Source: Oegoconia quadripuncta
Taxonomy: Eukaryota; Arthropoda; Insecta; Lepidoptera; Autostichidae
Length of the DNA: 64,000 nt
Assembly (NCBI GenBank): GCA_949316235.1
Contig: OX438749.1
Location: 31,816,022 to 31,880,021 of the forward strand
Direction: 5' to 3'
The stretch's first letter is position 1. Every line of letters starts with the position of its first letter. The notes under the pieces are model-generated. The model was not told the origin of the DNA. It worked only from the letters and a program-made list of their open reading frames with translations, and did not search any database. Of the stretch, positions 23,301 through 38,300 are shown piece by piece. Made by a program: the position numbers and the translations under genes.

Positions 23301-26300
23301 CCGGAACCCTATGCTGTTCTTGAAGCATCTGTAAATTGTGCTGTTGATTCCTCAGCACCTCCACACTGTCCTGATAACTCTGGTACGCGTACTCCCTCTG
23401 GTAATCCTTCTCATTGAAACCGGTGTATATTTCTGGTATCTTGTGATACCCGTTCTCTATAGGCTTCGGGTAATCGATTTTGTCGTAGCCATTGTGAGAT
23501 TTGCGTTCCAATGCGTATTTCTCCGCTTCTTTATTGTACTCCTCGTTTGTCTGCGGTATATAGTCGTCCTGCTTTGTATAATCTTTGGGAGCTTCGTAGT
23601 TCTTGTCGTCATATTTCGCCTCTTTCTGATACATTGGTACCGGAAACTCCTTCTCTTTATATGCGACTGGGTAATCCAGCTGTTCTGAGTTGAATGACGC
23701 TTCGGATGCTTCGCTGTAGCTGTTGTTGGGTTGAGTGTCGTCCTCCTCTGACTGTACGGGATCGGTTTGCATGAACGCGTCCTGTTTTTTCGGTTTCAAC
23801 GGTACCAAGGGTTGGGGTGGATTGCTGGGTTGTGGGGGTAGGTTGCTGGCGATCGTGCTTAGTGTTTGCAGGCGGTAGGCGGTCTGTAAAACGATGAATT
23901 CGCTGATTAGTTACGGCGATGCGACTGAAGATACTGAGGACTAAGACTGCTCTGACGCAGCAAAATGGATTGTTTCAGCAAAGGGTGAGCGCAACTTCAA
24001 CCACATACATATATGGTATCAACCACATACATATCTCATCCGGTATACCGGATGAGATTTTAAGTTATCCATAGTAACAGAAAAAATGCAGTATATTGTT
24101 GTAAATTCGATATTTTGAAAATGTCTTCTACAAATATTTTAGATCTATTTATCCTGCGTAAAAAGGTCGGTCTATTTATTTCGAAAAATTTGGACTTGAA
24201 AGTTTGTATGAACTACCGTGCGAGATAGACGCTCTTAAATAAATTTCGGTTCAGTAGAATACCTGTGATCTTGGGCTTCAGACTAATTGCCGTCAGTACA
24301 AAGCAATCTTTGCAATACTTACATTAGAGTCGTGACTTTCACTGCTCGCCACAGCCTCAATCTGGGGGTGGGTGGTATGGCTGGGCAGTACCCACTTGTC
24401 GGATTTGTCCCTGAAAAACAAAGACGATATTTAAGCCTGGTATATAATCATCATCAGTCCGTAAACATCCCGTTGCAGGGATACAGACCTTCCTCATATT
24501 AAGGGAGTATGGGGAGATAGTCCACCACGCTGGTGCAATGCGGGTTGGGGACTTCACATGCCTCAGAATTTTTATTTCTCAGGCATGCAGGTTTCCTCAC
24601 GATGTTTCCCTTCACCGTTCAAGAGCAGTCGGATAAATGCACATAAGTAATTAAATTAAATTTTTTGGTACCTGGACCTCACAAATTGGGAGACTGTCTC
24701 CTCCACTGAGCCATCGACGCTTCCTGGTATAATAAATAATAATAACTAATGTTTGTTTTATTTAAAGCCTACTTAAAAGTACATTCTGTTAAAAATATTT
24801 TACATTGTAAGTAATTAATAACATTAGAGACAGTAATCGCTCGTCGGTTAGTGGTTGACAACAATTGTGAGACATAAAAATAACAGTACACTCAGATAAG
24901 TGTCGCAGGGATACGACTCAGCTATATGCTGAGCTTATAAGACCTCAGCGCTGGTTTACTGTTGTCACTTAGAGATAAGTTTAAAGAGTAACCTTTAAAG
25001 TTCTAACCTTTTCGTCACAGTACATTTTTGAAAAACTTAATATATGTAAAAAAAAACATAGCATCATTTAGGAAAAATAGTGATAAACATGATGTCGATA
25101 CAAGAAATAAAGATAAACATGCAGGTCATGATAGCAGACAGCAGACCCAAAATCAGTAATTCATTTCGAACGCTATGCATACGTATTTTAAATAAGGTAC
25201 CATTGATGTAAATCTTCCTTCCAATAAAATTAAAGATTCTATAAAACAGAGACTAATTAAAGAAAGGATATTATGAAATATTAGACTATTTAGATGATAA
25301 ACTTCCTTGGACATAACCAGCTCGTTCACATGTCAGGCTATTTCACAATTAATAATGAATTATAAAAGCCCATATGTAATATAAGAACCTGTTTTTAAAA
25401 GAGCAACCCCTCGAGTTCCTATGTTTTTCTCAAGGGAAAATTTTGAACAAGCAGAAGATAAAAAAATGTAAAATTGACTATTTTAAGTGTACCCTGTGTA
25501 CCTACAAAATAAAGCATTTCTGATTTTGCCTATAGACTTTTATATCTAAAGCAAGCTACCGACTTGTTGGAAAACATTTTTATAGGTACTTTATCACTGC
25601 CTTTAAGATTATGGGAAGTTGAAAGCGTATCCTTACTGGACTAAAAACTGCGCCTGCGACGCCTATTTACCGTTTACTTAGTGACTCAGCTATAATCTTT
25701 CTATGTAGTAACGTTATTCTGAGCATCAATTTTACTCGTTTTTAGGATTCCGTTGTGAAAAAGGGACTCTTATAGTTACGCCATATCTGTCTGTCTGTCC
25801 GATAATAAATCATTAATAAATTATTTGTCTGGAGAATACTCCACACAATAAGGTCCATGTTTGTTAGTACAGTCACCTATAACTACGAGTATATTAGTAA
25901 TTTTGGTAGACATTGAAAATTTTAAAATATCAATCTATCATCTCATCGCCATTACATCTTCGGACTACTAGGCGCGGGAAGGGATTCCACCCGTATGTAG
26001 TTAACATACCGAACATTCGCACTAAGCGGTTCCACTCTTCATTCATAATGCGAATAGCCAAGGCATGGAACTCCCTTCCGGCGTCAATCTTTCCTGAATC
26101 CTACAACCTTGGGATCTTCAAGGGCAGGGTGAATAGGCATCTACTGAGATCGCGTGCTTCATCTTCGACCACATCGTCACTTCCCATCAGGTGAGATTGT
26201 GGTCAAACGCGTATCCAGTTAATCATAAAAAATAATACAATTTAAAGAAATTAATATATATTAACAATGGTGTCGATTCGGATGTATACCAACTAAACTA

Positions 26301-29300
26301 AAACCAGTTTTAAAGTAGTACTGTCTCTTTCTCCTTTGAACAGTACGATGCGACGGCACCACTCCAAAACTGGTTTTAGTTTAGTTGGTGTACATCCGAA
26401 TAGACACCATTAGCATCGCAATATGTTTACGAAAACTTAATGTGTCTAAGAAAAAATCTAGAATCTTTTAAGAAAAATAGTGATATAACATAATGTTATA
26501 AGATATAAAAATAAACTTGCTGTTCATGTCAGTCGTTTACACAAAGTCACTAAGTCATTTAAGGGACAATGTATACGCTTTTATAATAAGGTTCCAGTGG
26601 ACATTCAAAATGTAGGTACCTTTAAATAAATTCAAAACCATCATAAAACAGACATTATTTACCAAAGGCTATTATAAAATTTCTGATTATCTGGATGATA
26701 AGCAAGCATGAACACAAACCGCTCGGTGATATTCAGTTTAATTATACAATATAATATAATTGTAACCCAAACTTATTTAAAAGAGCAACCCTTGAGTTTC
26801 TTGCCCGTTCTTCTCTGGGGAATCAGCTTTGTGAATGAGCAATAATGCCAATAATTTTAATATTAAGATAATAAATGTGACGTTTCAAGTGATAAGTTTT
26901 TATCCAACGTAATAAATATTTCTTGATTTGATTTCAAATGTCAATTGAAATATAGAATTTGTAAAATGTATATATCAACATTATTTACATAATAATGTTG
27001 ATATATACATTTTACATAGGTATTTGGGGTAAAATTCAATATTGCGTGTGGTATGGGCCACTGGTACACGCAACGATGATTGTCGTTAACCAGTGTTTTT
27101 TTTTTAATGCACAACGGTTTGGTACTTGACCTCAATCACACCTGATGTTAAATGAAGATGAGGTCGAAGGTGGAATCGTACTGACCCGGAAATCCCAACA
27201 CATTTGGGGGACTGGCTATCTTATCTCCGACAACCGGAACACAACAATGCTATTAACATTGTTGCTTGGCGGCAGATTTAGATAAGATGGTGGTAGCTAG
27301 CCAGGCGGACATTTAAAATGCCCTACCACCAACCAAACCGAGTACTTAAACATGTACCCCGCTGGGGATCGAACCCGCGACCTCCGAATAGTAAACCCGA
27401 CGTTGTTTACATTGAGCCACGGAGGCGGTTAAATTCAGCATTAGGCCGGTGTTTCATGAATGGCCCATCCATGCGGCCTAGCCACTATAATCAGCAGGCT
27501 GTTGCCGCTGGCATGTGTAATCTAATCATCGATTAAATAGTGCCGAAATCTTGAAAAAAAAAAAATATTTTTAGTGTTCCACCCCTACACGTAAGTGGGG
27601 ACGAATTTTCTTTTATTTCTGTACCCCATCGTGTGGGGTGTCGTTGAATAAATAGTTAAAAAAAAAATTCCACGTTATCTTGAACAGTTTTTTCGCTTCA
27701 GGGATCCGTCTACGAAATATCATTTTTTTTTTTATATGAGAGGGCGGCAAACGAGCATGCGGGTCACCTGATGGAAAGCAATCACCGCCGCCCATGGACA
27801 CCCGCAACACCAAAAGGGTCACAGATGCGTTGCCGGCCTTTGAGGAAGGTGTAGTCTCTTCTCTTGAAGGTTCCAATGTCGTACTCGTTCGGGAATACCG
27901 CTGCAGGAAGTCCGTTCCACAGGGTGGTCGTACGTGGTAGGAAGTTTCTTGAGAAATCAAGAGATATTCCTACGAAGTGAATGTGGATGGTAGTGTTGGT
28001 AGGGAAAGACACGGCGAACGTACCATGATCAAATCGGGGATGTCTTAAAGGCCAAGGAGTACCCTAAACCGACGAGCATGTATGAACAACCTTATGAGAG
28101 TGAATGAAGCAAAAAGTTGTGTCAGGATCGTAGCAAGTGGAAGTCTGTGGTCTCTGCCTACGGCTACGGGAAACAGGCGTGACTTTATATACAGGGCGTC
28201 CCAAAGTTATGGGACATGAAGGGGAAGTACCTTAAATATCGTAGATAGTGAATTTTGCTCAAAGAAGACTTTATGTTATTTTTAAAAGTTAGTAATTCTG
28301 CATTCATAGATTTTCTAAAAATTACTTGCTTCGGCTGGGAATCGAACCGACTTAAATGTGAAAAAAAAAACACCCTACTTTTATGATGCCAATCGAAAGA
28401 ATAGCTAAAAAATAATAACTCTGCCTAAGTAACATAGTATTTTAAAAGAAAGGAACAACATAAAATGATTGAGTCAAATTTCAAGAAAGTTACCTCTCTA
28501 GTTACATCTGTAGTTATAGTTATAGCTATCTCTGTTAGTTGTTAATACCTACTTAATTGACTACGGCAGTTTCATGTATGTTTTTTATTTGATTAAAATG
28601 ATTAATTTCACGTTGTTCCTTTCTTTTAAAATACTATGTTACTTAGGCAGAGTTATTATTTTTTAGCTATTCTTTCGATTGGCATCATAAAAGTAGGGTG
28701 TTTTTTTTTTCACATTTGAGTCGGTTCGATTCCCAGCCGAAGCAAATAATTTTTAGAAAATCTATGAATGCAGAATTACTAACTTTTAAAAATAACATAA
28801 AGTCTTCTTTGAGCAAAATTCACTATCTACGATATTTAAGGTACTTCCCCTTCATGTCCCATAACTTTGGGACGCCCTGTATATGTACCTACGGAACCCT
28901 ACACTGAGCGTGCCCGGTTTTTACTTTTAATCTTCTATTTAATAGAACGCAGTAGGGGAAGAACCGCAGCTGACACAACGGGATTCCCCGTGACACGCAT
29001 TACGCAGCATGTCGCAATGAGGCGTATAATCTCAATGTACATATAAAAGGTTTGTCTGTTTGTATTTCGTTTAATAATGTATCGCAGCCCGCTTTGCAGA
29101 TTCAGGAAAATCATTTACAACGGACTATTAACTCTGCTGAAGACTTCGTGTATATGTCTTGTGATATGTAGTAAATCACCTTGACTATTTGACTCCTAGT
29201 CAAAGAAATGTATCAATATAATGTCTTCTAAACATAAATTCAAAAATATAAATTTTAGGTTATAAAGAATATCTGTATTGTATTTTTTTATTTTTTTATG

Positions 29301-32300
29301 CCTAACGGGTTGGTACTTGACCTCAATCACACCTGATGTTAAGTGAAGATGAGGTCGAAGATGGAAGCGTCCTGACCCGGAAACCCCAACACATTTGGGG
29401 GACTGGCTATCTTATCTCTGACAACCGGAACACGACAATGCTATTAATATTGCTGCTTGGCGGCAGATTTAGATAAGATGGTGGTAGCTAGCCAGGCGGA
29501 CATTTAAAATGCCCTACCACCAACCAAACCCAATACTTAAACATGTACCCCGCTAGGGATCGAACCCGCGACCTCCGAATCGTAAACCCAATGTTGTTTA
29601 CATTGAGCCACGGAGGCGGTTGAAATTGTATAAATGTATGAATCTGTGTAGAATATCAAATTTGACAACTGAATAATGTTTAATTAGAAAATAAGTTAAC
29701 TAATATAATTTTTGCATGCCGCATCACTGGTAGAACATAAGATCCTCAAACTAATTTGTGGCCTTATAATCTATGTTCTTGCAAATAAACCTCTCCAACT
29801 GTTGGAGCACAGCCTTATCACTCAAGGAGAGGGTATGAGCAAATAATCCACCACGCGGGCCAGTTCGGATTGTTAGTTTTTTGTCAGACTAGTTGGTAAC
29901 TCATTGTATGTGTTTCAAAGCAGTGTGTGCCCACTAGTGAGTGGGCACCCATCTAGGGACTAAGATAACAGAACCAATTGAAAGTCACCCTCAAATCAGC
30001 AGTAGTACTCTGTATGGCGCCTATTTAAGGTATTACCAGCCTCCACACTCCTCCCACTGCAACTCCTGTAAGCCAGGATCAACAGTGGTACTCTGCACGG
30101 CGCCTACTGAAGGTAGACGGTGTCCTACGTGTCTCTATTGCTACCTTGGGCCCCAGACTAATTAAAGAAGAGTTAAAGGTGTAAAGTAGGAAAGAAGTTT
30201 CCCCCGCCCCGGGAGTGTAGCTAATTGAATTCAAAATCAGCACTAAAGCTTAACCTATGGGGAAGGGGACCAAGTTATGCTTGACACCCTGTTTTGTACA
30301 CCACGGACAGAGCCACAAAGCAGTGAGTGTTAATGTTTAGGAAGCAAAAGGCTACCGCGAATAATAATGCCAATAGTAATCGTGGCAAAATTTCCTAAAG
30401 GCTTGGAAATTATGTCGGGTCGCCACTAAATCGGTGTAGAAGACCGGATGGTTCTACGATGGATGGTTATACGAGGACACTTTATCTAGCATGACCCTCC
30501 TTTCATTAGACGCCTATTTAAGGTAGACGGTGTTCTAAGTGTATTGTTGCCTTGGAATCGAGAACTACCGCCGATACCAGGCTAGCATAACCGAGCGTCG
30601 TACACTTCACGGCGCTTGCTGAAGGTAGACGGTGCCTTACGTGACTTTATTGCTACGTGCTCCATATTAAAGAAAGAAATAAGTTGTGCTAGTAGGAAAA
30701 GGGATTCCCACTTCCCCCTCGGCAAAAAGATTTTTCTCACTTACACACCCTATTTCTTTCAGTGTCAGATTGCTGAAGAGCCAAAACACTGATCTTCAGC
30801 TTTTACTCCTCAGCTTATCTATGCAAGAGAAGCTTCTAAACCATATAAAATTACACAGCCGGGTTTTTGATTTTTTTTAATTAGGTGGTTGTTTTAGGAT
30901 AGCAATGCTAAAACCTAATTAAAAAAAAAGGATAGCTATGCTTTAGACCACTGTCCAGTAAGGACGTCCGTGATTTTTTGCACATGGACAGAGTACCTGT
31001 CAGTATTAGAATAAATTTTTTTTCAAACAAACAGGCAGGTTGCTTGAGATATAGAGCAGGTTGCTTGAGGTTAAGACGCGGTCTCCCAATTTGGGAGATT
31101 GGCCATGTACCAATGAGTTTTTAAATTTAATTTAATTAATTATGTGCATTTATCCGACTGCTCTTAAACGGTGAAGGAATACATCGCAAGCCTGAGAAAT
31201 AAAAAAAAACAAAGGCATGTGAAGCCCCCGACCCGCATTGGGCTAGCGTAGCGGACTATGGCCCATACTCAAGGGAATTATTATTATACAAGGGAAGGCC
31301 TATATTCCTGCAGTGGAATTTACGGGCTGATGATTATAAACTTATCATTGTGATTGCGTCGGAGAATATACGTAGAAATACTATTTTTTTATGATTGACT
31401 GGATTCGCGTTTGACCACGATCCACCTGATGCAAAGTGACCATGTGGTCGAAGATGAAGCACGCGATCTTGAAGCTCTTGAAGATCCCGAGGATTCAGGA
31501 AAGACTGACGCCGGAAGGGAGTTCCATGCCTTGGCTGTTCGGATGATGAATGAAGAACCGAACTTCTTAGTGCGAATGTTCGGTATATTAAGTATATACG
31601 GGTGTATATGTATATATATATACTGTAACTATTTTCAAAAAAAGTCGTTATATAACTTCTTTATATTTATGAAAAATTTCACCGAGGGCAATTATCACGA
31701 CTCAATATAATTTAGAAAATACAAAGTATAGTCGTCACTGATTACTTGTATGTCATACTTTATATTTATATAAGTATGTCATACTTTATATTCGTATGTA
31801 TTGAAATATGTACTTATTTATGTATTTATGTACTTATTAGTATGTAGTTACATTTATATTCAGTTAGGTTTTTTTATCTATCATATTTATCCATTTTTTA
31901 GATTGTGCACGTCTTATCTGCCTCTTCCAGTCATATCTCTCTTTCGTAGGTCTGCTGGAAGAAATTTCATTGTAGAAATAAGCAGAACCTGTTGTGTCGT
32001 CTCTATTATGTTGTATCTGTATGTCTTTTTTTCTTGTGTGCAATAAATGATAAATAAATAAATTAATTAATTAATTTTTTACAAAATTTGTTAAATGCAG
32101 TTCACAACGCAATGAAGTTTACAGTGCTAACTTTAATTTAATATAGTATTTGTATTGTATTGTATGTGTGTGTGGCTGTTGCAGGTCATCGGAGACCTGT
32201 ATCACTGCGACCGTTGCAGATCTATTGTGATCGCCACTGACCTACAGTTCGTTGCTCAGGTTTGCCTCTTTGAGGAATTGGATAATTTTCCTGGCACCGA

Positions 32301-35300
32301 TGGTTTTTATCTCATCCGGGTGTAATAAGTGGCTGCCCAGGTGGATATTGAGTTTACGCATTAGCGGGCCACATTCACACAGCAGATGTGCAGGTGTTTC
32401 CTCTGCGAGGAGGCAAAGTCTGCACATTCCTGTTTCTCGGAGCCCTATGTTGAGCAGGTGTTTGCTCAGACAGCAGTGTCCCGTTAGTGCCCTTGTGAGA
32501 ATGCGTAAATTGTTCCTACTGAGTGCCAGCGCTTCGCCGGCCGCCTTCTTGTTGAAGGCTTTGATTAGTGATTTGGAGTGTGTTAAACCTGGCGTGTTCG
32601 TCCAGAGTTTAAGAGCTGCTTGGGTACACCGGTTCCTTAGGGTAAAGCGAATTAGGCTTTTTGAGATACCGCAGAAAGGCTCAGGGCCGTACTGGGATCC
32701 GCTAGCCCCCAATTTCGCTAGTTCGTCGGCTTTTTAAGTAATATAGTAAGTTTAATAACTAAATACCTATAACTAAAGCAAGTTACAGAATTGTTATGAA
32801 AACATAATTACTGATAATCTATCCATGTATAAAAAAATCAGGAACTTTAAGATTATGTGTAACTTACACGTAAAATTACGTGTTTTTACTGGACTACATG
32901 TAACCATGTCCTTTAATTTGATGGCACATTTGAACAGAGCCACGAACGCAAGCTACTACGATAAACCATACGAAATCTGCTTGATGCTCGCCTGATATAT
33001 CCAATTCCTAGTAATCTAGCGGTAACAGATAACCCAATAATTAAATTTTGAGCCGTTGTTTACTCTTTAAATTCCTTCAAACGTTTTCGACACTCTTATT
33101 ATTTTCTATATATTGGGTATTTACCTATGAAATTGGAGTTTTTTTTTCTTCGTTAATCATATGTATCAATTCCTGCGATTTTAAAAGCTCCATCCAAATT
33201 TGTGTCTTTTTAATTTCTGGGCTAAGTCACATAATAAAAAAAAATGTGAACAGAGCTCTTTTCATGTGCTACCCCATAATCATTTCTTAGATTCGTTGAA
33301 ATCTTTTATAAAGCGGTTACCTTTTAAAAATTAACGCTGCCTATACTTAATGTGTTCCGATAATACACACAAAGTTTAGCTAAATTTGGATTTGCCGTTG
33401 CCAACAAAAAAAAAAACAAAAATGTTTGTATGGAGAAAACAGTCTTAATGAAATTCTTCAATCAATTTCATAGGCAAGGACCTATTGTATCTCAATACTT
33501 GTCTCTCAATACTCAATACTCGTTTTAACCTCTTGGTACGACACGACATTCACCTTTAGCTTTCACTTGGTCAAAGCGAATGCGCCTAAGGTCTTCCCCC
33601 TCTCTTTCCTTCAATCTTTCCCTCAATTGTTGTTCAAAAAATATCGTGTCGTATCAAGTGACCTATCATCATTCCTCTTCGGTTCTCAACTGTGGCTAAC
33701 AGGCATCTCTTCTCCTTTACCATCACTAACACCTCTTCATTTGTTCTCTTCTCGGTCCAGCTTATCCCCTCCATTCGTCTCCAGCACCACATCTCGAATG
33801 CCTCTAACCTTTCCCTTTATGGAGTAACCCTTTCGTTCATATCACCAAAAATTCGGAATATAGAAAACCTTGAAAAGTTGACGAAAACCAACAAACCATA
33901 GACCCCAAAACACGTATTCCGACCCGAATAAGGCCCCGCAAGGTAGAAAATGTGTTCAAGATCGCTATTCATGTGGCAGGATACTCAGGATGCCAGCAGC
34001 ATTATTGAAAATTGAATGGCAATACTGATGCGTTGGTCATGGTAAGCGCCAGCTCTACGAACGCCGGGTACCTCAATAAGGCGAGCTGATAAATCCTTAA
34101 ATAGCATTCGAGCTTCAGGTCCCCACGAACCCAAAGTCTCCACACCAAACGGCGCAAATATGACACATTATTATTATATTGACAGTGTCAAAGAACTGCT
34201 GAAATAGTGACTAATAATCCCAAAGGAAAAAATAGTGCCACTGTAGTTCAATATTTTCAGTGAGCATTCTGGCGTCCTCATTCTTATACATTGGCCTATG
34301 TTCAGAAGCGGACATAAGGATGATGACGATATAAGACGCATTTTTTTTTATGCACAACGGATTGGTACTTGACCTTAATCACACCTGATGTTAAGTGACG
34401 ATGAGGTCGAAGGTGGACGCGTACTGACCCGGAAACCCGAAGACATTTGGGGGACTGGCTATCTTATCGCTGACAACCGGAACACAACAATACTATTAAC
34501 ATTGCTGCTTGGCGGCAAATTTAGATAAGATGGTGGTAGCTAGCCAGGCGGACATTTAAAATGTCCCTACCACTAACCAAACCGAGTACTTAAACACGTA
34601 CCTCGCTAGGGATCGAGCCCGCAACCTCTTTATTGTAAACCCAATGTTGTTTACATTGAGCCACGGAATCGGTTAGATAACAATAATTTAATAGGATATC
34701 CTAATCTACAATCAATGAAAAAAAAATATGTTGTGGGGACCGAAGAAGACAGGACAAAAAGAGTCGATGACGAAACGGTGACCTAACGGGCGTAAAAACT
34801 ATACTTTTGTATTTAAATATGAATAAATATTGCATTTTATTTATTTTATTAGTTTAGATACCGACGGCGTCCTTGTTTTCCTTTAATAGGATATTTTATA
34901 TTTTGCGGGCGCCATGTTGGATTTTCTGCCATATAATGTATGAGAGTGAATGAAGCAATAAAGGAGTGTCAGGATCGTAGCAAGTGGAGGTATGTGGTCT
35001 CTGCCTACCGCTACGGGAAACTGGCGTGACGTTATGTATGTATGACACCCCAGGGATCAAGACGAATCTAACGAGACATTGCACTTCGAAATCGGTCAAA
35101 TAAAGGCAACAAGAGGTAACGAAGAAAACTACAATACAAATACACTTTATTACACAACAGAAAAGTTTTTTTACCGTAAGAAAAAAAATAGTGCATCTTA
35201 GGTAAGTGAAATAGAAGTTATTGGCAAAGGTAGTTTATTTATTTTTTTCAAAACCATCGAATATACCCTTGTGTCATGCGACGGTCGTTTTCGGTATATA

Positions 35301-38300
35301 CACTCGAAAAACATTACCCTCTTTTCTGGGGCGGTAGAGCAAAAATAGACTTAAATGTCATAAACTTCATTAGAACTTTAATATGTGTGAAGTGCAGTTC
35401 TAGAAGCACTCATAACTCACTAGAAGCACTCGTGTCGCTGTAGAAGCACTCGTGTCGCTGTAGAAGCACTCGTGTCGCTGTAGAAGCACTCGTATCGCTG
35501 TAGAAGCACTCAGGCCTCAGTAGAAATACTAGTGGCGCTATTACATTCGCTACTAGTTTTCGATTAGCGAAGTTAAGCAACGTCCAGCACGATCAATCCT
35601 TGTACCATTTTGCCGGCATTTTGTTTTCAATTGAAGGCATACAAAGCAAAGTCAGTGACTTACAGGGGAGACTTGAAAACACCGTAGGTAGTCATTAGCC
35701 TGACAGATATCCAGCAATCCTCAGTGAGATGGCGTAGAGGTAATCAATCATGAGAATAGACAGTTGAAATTGTTTGATTTACTAATAAGTAAATAGAAAC
35801 GCACTAGAAGCTGTAGAAGCACTCGTGTCTCTGTAGAAGCACTTGTGTCGCTGTAGAAGCACTCGTGTCTCTGTAGAAGCACTCGTGTCTCTGTAGAAGC
35901 ACTCGTGTCTCTGTAGAAGCACTCGTGTCGCTATAGAAGCACTCGTGTCGCTGTAGAAGCACTCGTGTCTCTGTAGAAGCACTCGTGCCTCAATAGAAAT
36001 TCCAGTGGCACTATGACCTTGACAATTGAAGTCATACCAAAACAAAGTCAGTGACCTACAGAAGCGACTTGAAAACACAGTAGGTGGCCATTAGTATGAC
36101 CGATATCAAGCAATCCGCAATGGGCTCGCGTAGTAGATTATGCCCTATACCCTCCCCTAGTTCTAGGAGTCGGTGACTCAGCAGAAGGAATGTAAGATTG
36201 ATATCAATAAGGACTTCGTTATTATTATTATTTCTTTCATATAAAACACGTATCGTAATAAACATAATCCAATGCGATAGTACTTTAATAAGCTTATAAA
36301 AATATTTCAAACATTTGATTCGCCGATAGCCAGCACAATGCGGACCTTGTGAATTTTAAGAACATTAACAAAGAAAAAGGTTTCTATATAGTTCGCCAAG
36401 CTCCCAAAAATTATAAATTTGTATTAATTGTACACTTTTATTAAAAAAAAAAAGGAAAAGAACAATGATCCTGTGGGCTTCCTTTCCCACAGATGATTTC
36501 CCTTTCCGAAGCGGTAGTAGCTTGGACATACTGACTGACAGAGAAATGATTGATCCCCATTTTTATTTCCAATAGATTTAAGCCACATTAAAGAAACTCT
36601 GTGTAAGAAGGGTTATTACAGGATAGATGATTATTTAGGCGATAAGGAGGTCTGGTGTTAGCTGGTCGTTATGTTAATTGCTTTTGTTTTGTAATACGTA
36701 ATATAAAATGTAATATTATTGTAAAGATGGAAACTAATTGAAAAGATGTGTCGTTGCGGAGTTTCTTGTCGCTTCTTCTCCCTAACCATAACACCTTGCG
36801 AAGCGATGTAGTTTAATAAATAACATGTTGACTTTCAGTAAGTGATATTGCGATAAATACATAATGTCACGCCTGTTTCCCGTAGGGGTAGGCAGACACC
36901 ACATAGATTTCCACTTGCTACGATCCTGACCACCTCTTCCGCTTCATCACACTCATAAGGTTGTTCATACATGCACGTCGGGTTATGGTACTCTTGACTT
37001 GGCATTTCTTTAAGATGTCCCCGATTTGATCATGGTACGTTCACCGTGGTCTTCCCCTCTTGGTTATTCGCTTCGTATTAGGTCCTTACCTATGAAATTG
37101 GCGTTTTGTATGAAGAATTTCATTAAGACTGTTTTCTCCATACAAACATTTTTGATTTTTTTTTGGGAACGGCAAATCCAAATTTAGCTAAACTTTGTCT
37201 GTATTATCCGATAACATTAAGTTAAGTATAGGCAGCGTTAATTTTTAAAAGTAACCGCTTTATAAAAGTTTCAGCGAATCTAAGAAATGATTATGGGAAG
37301 CACGTGAAAAGAGCTCTGTTCAATTATTTTTTTTATTATGTGATTTAGCCCAGAAATTAAACAATATTTCATGTGAAACCTTGAAATAATATTCCATTTT
37401 CCAAATAAAAAACATATTTTGGATATACCTAGCTTTGAAAAAAAACTCCAATTTCATAGGTACCCAATATATCTCTTTCGTAAGTCCTCTTTAACTCATC
37501 CACTCCACACGTCCCAATCAGTATACCTTTTTTCAATATTTGTCACAACATCTTCATACACTGCTTAACTCCCTAATTAAATAAAGGAATAGTGTATTTC
37601 TGATTCTGACAATTGTAGCGTTACCTCATTAATTAAAATACGGATAGATACGCCGAAAATCATAACACTCTAGTCGGGTAATAAAAAACATACGTTTCAT
37701 GACATATTTAACACTGGAAAGTAATGACGAAATGTGAAATTATTATCGAAATTCGATTATATTTTGCTATCATTATTATTAAAGTAAGTTTCGAACGAGC
37801 TTGTCTCAACAAGTCTTGGTCTGTATCTCCTAATCAATATTACTCATGATATTGCGTGGTCTTGTGCGCATTACATGACGTTACATCGAAGGCTGATAGA
37901 TATATCACACCAAAACACAAGTCTTTATTCTAAGGCTACGAGGACGACAATTAGTGCGTGTCATTTCACAAACTAAGGGGCCGCCTATGCCGATAATTGT
38001 ACGCTACCTACAGGACCTCTATGGTACCAGAGAGAATGCCGTATCCGTGGCCGCATTCAGGTCCACAAGAATCTTGCCATCGACTCGCTAAATGAATAAA
38101 GTGAACCTTCCAAGTCCTGTAGGTCAGGATATACTCTAGGCCTACTGAAAGTAGACGATGCCCTACGTGACTCTATCGCGAACATGCATTCCAGACTAAT
38201 TACTGCCGATACCAGGCTTACATAAGCGAGCGAAGTTACTTCCAGGTCAACATTGGTACTCTGCATGGCGCTTACTGAAGGTAGATTTTTTTATGCACAA

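Noticed and set aside
23338..23693. Plus-strand open frames opposite THAP-A exon 4
   Set aside because: Shadows of the real minus-strand exon; a hydrophobic stretch results from reading Lys/Glu/Tyr codons in reverse.
28185..28907. Duplicated small open frame [16 protein letters not shown]
   Set aside because: It appears twice because it is in both arms of the foldback element.
29941..30165. 74-residue open frame
   Set aside because: It overlaps family J repeat units that recur in both orientations elsewhere.
35782..36078. Repetitive 98-residue open frame
   Set aside because: Translation of the 20-bp array read in a frame without stops; no start context or splice sites.
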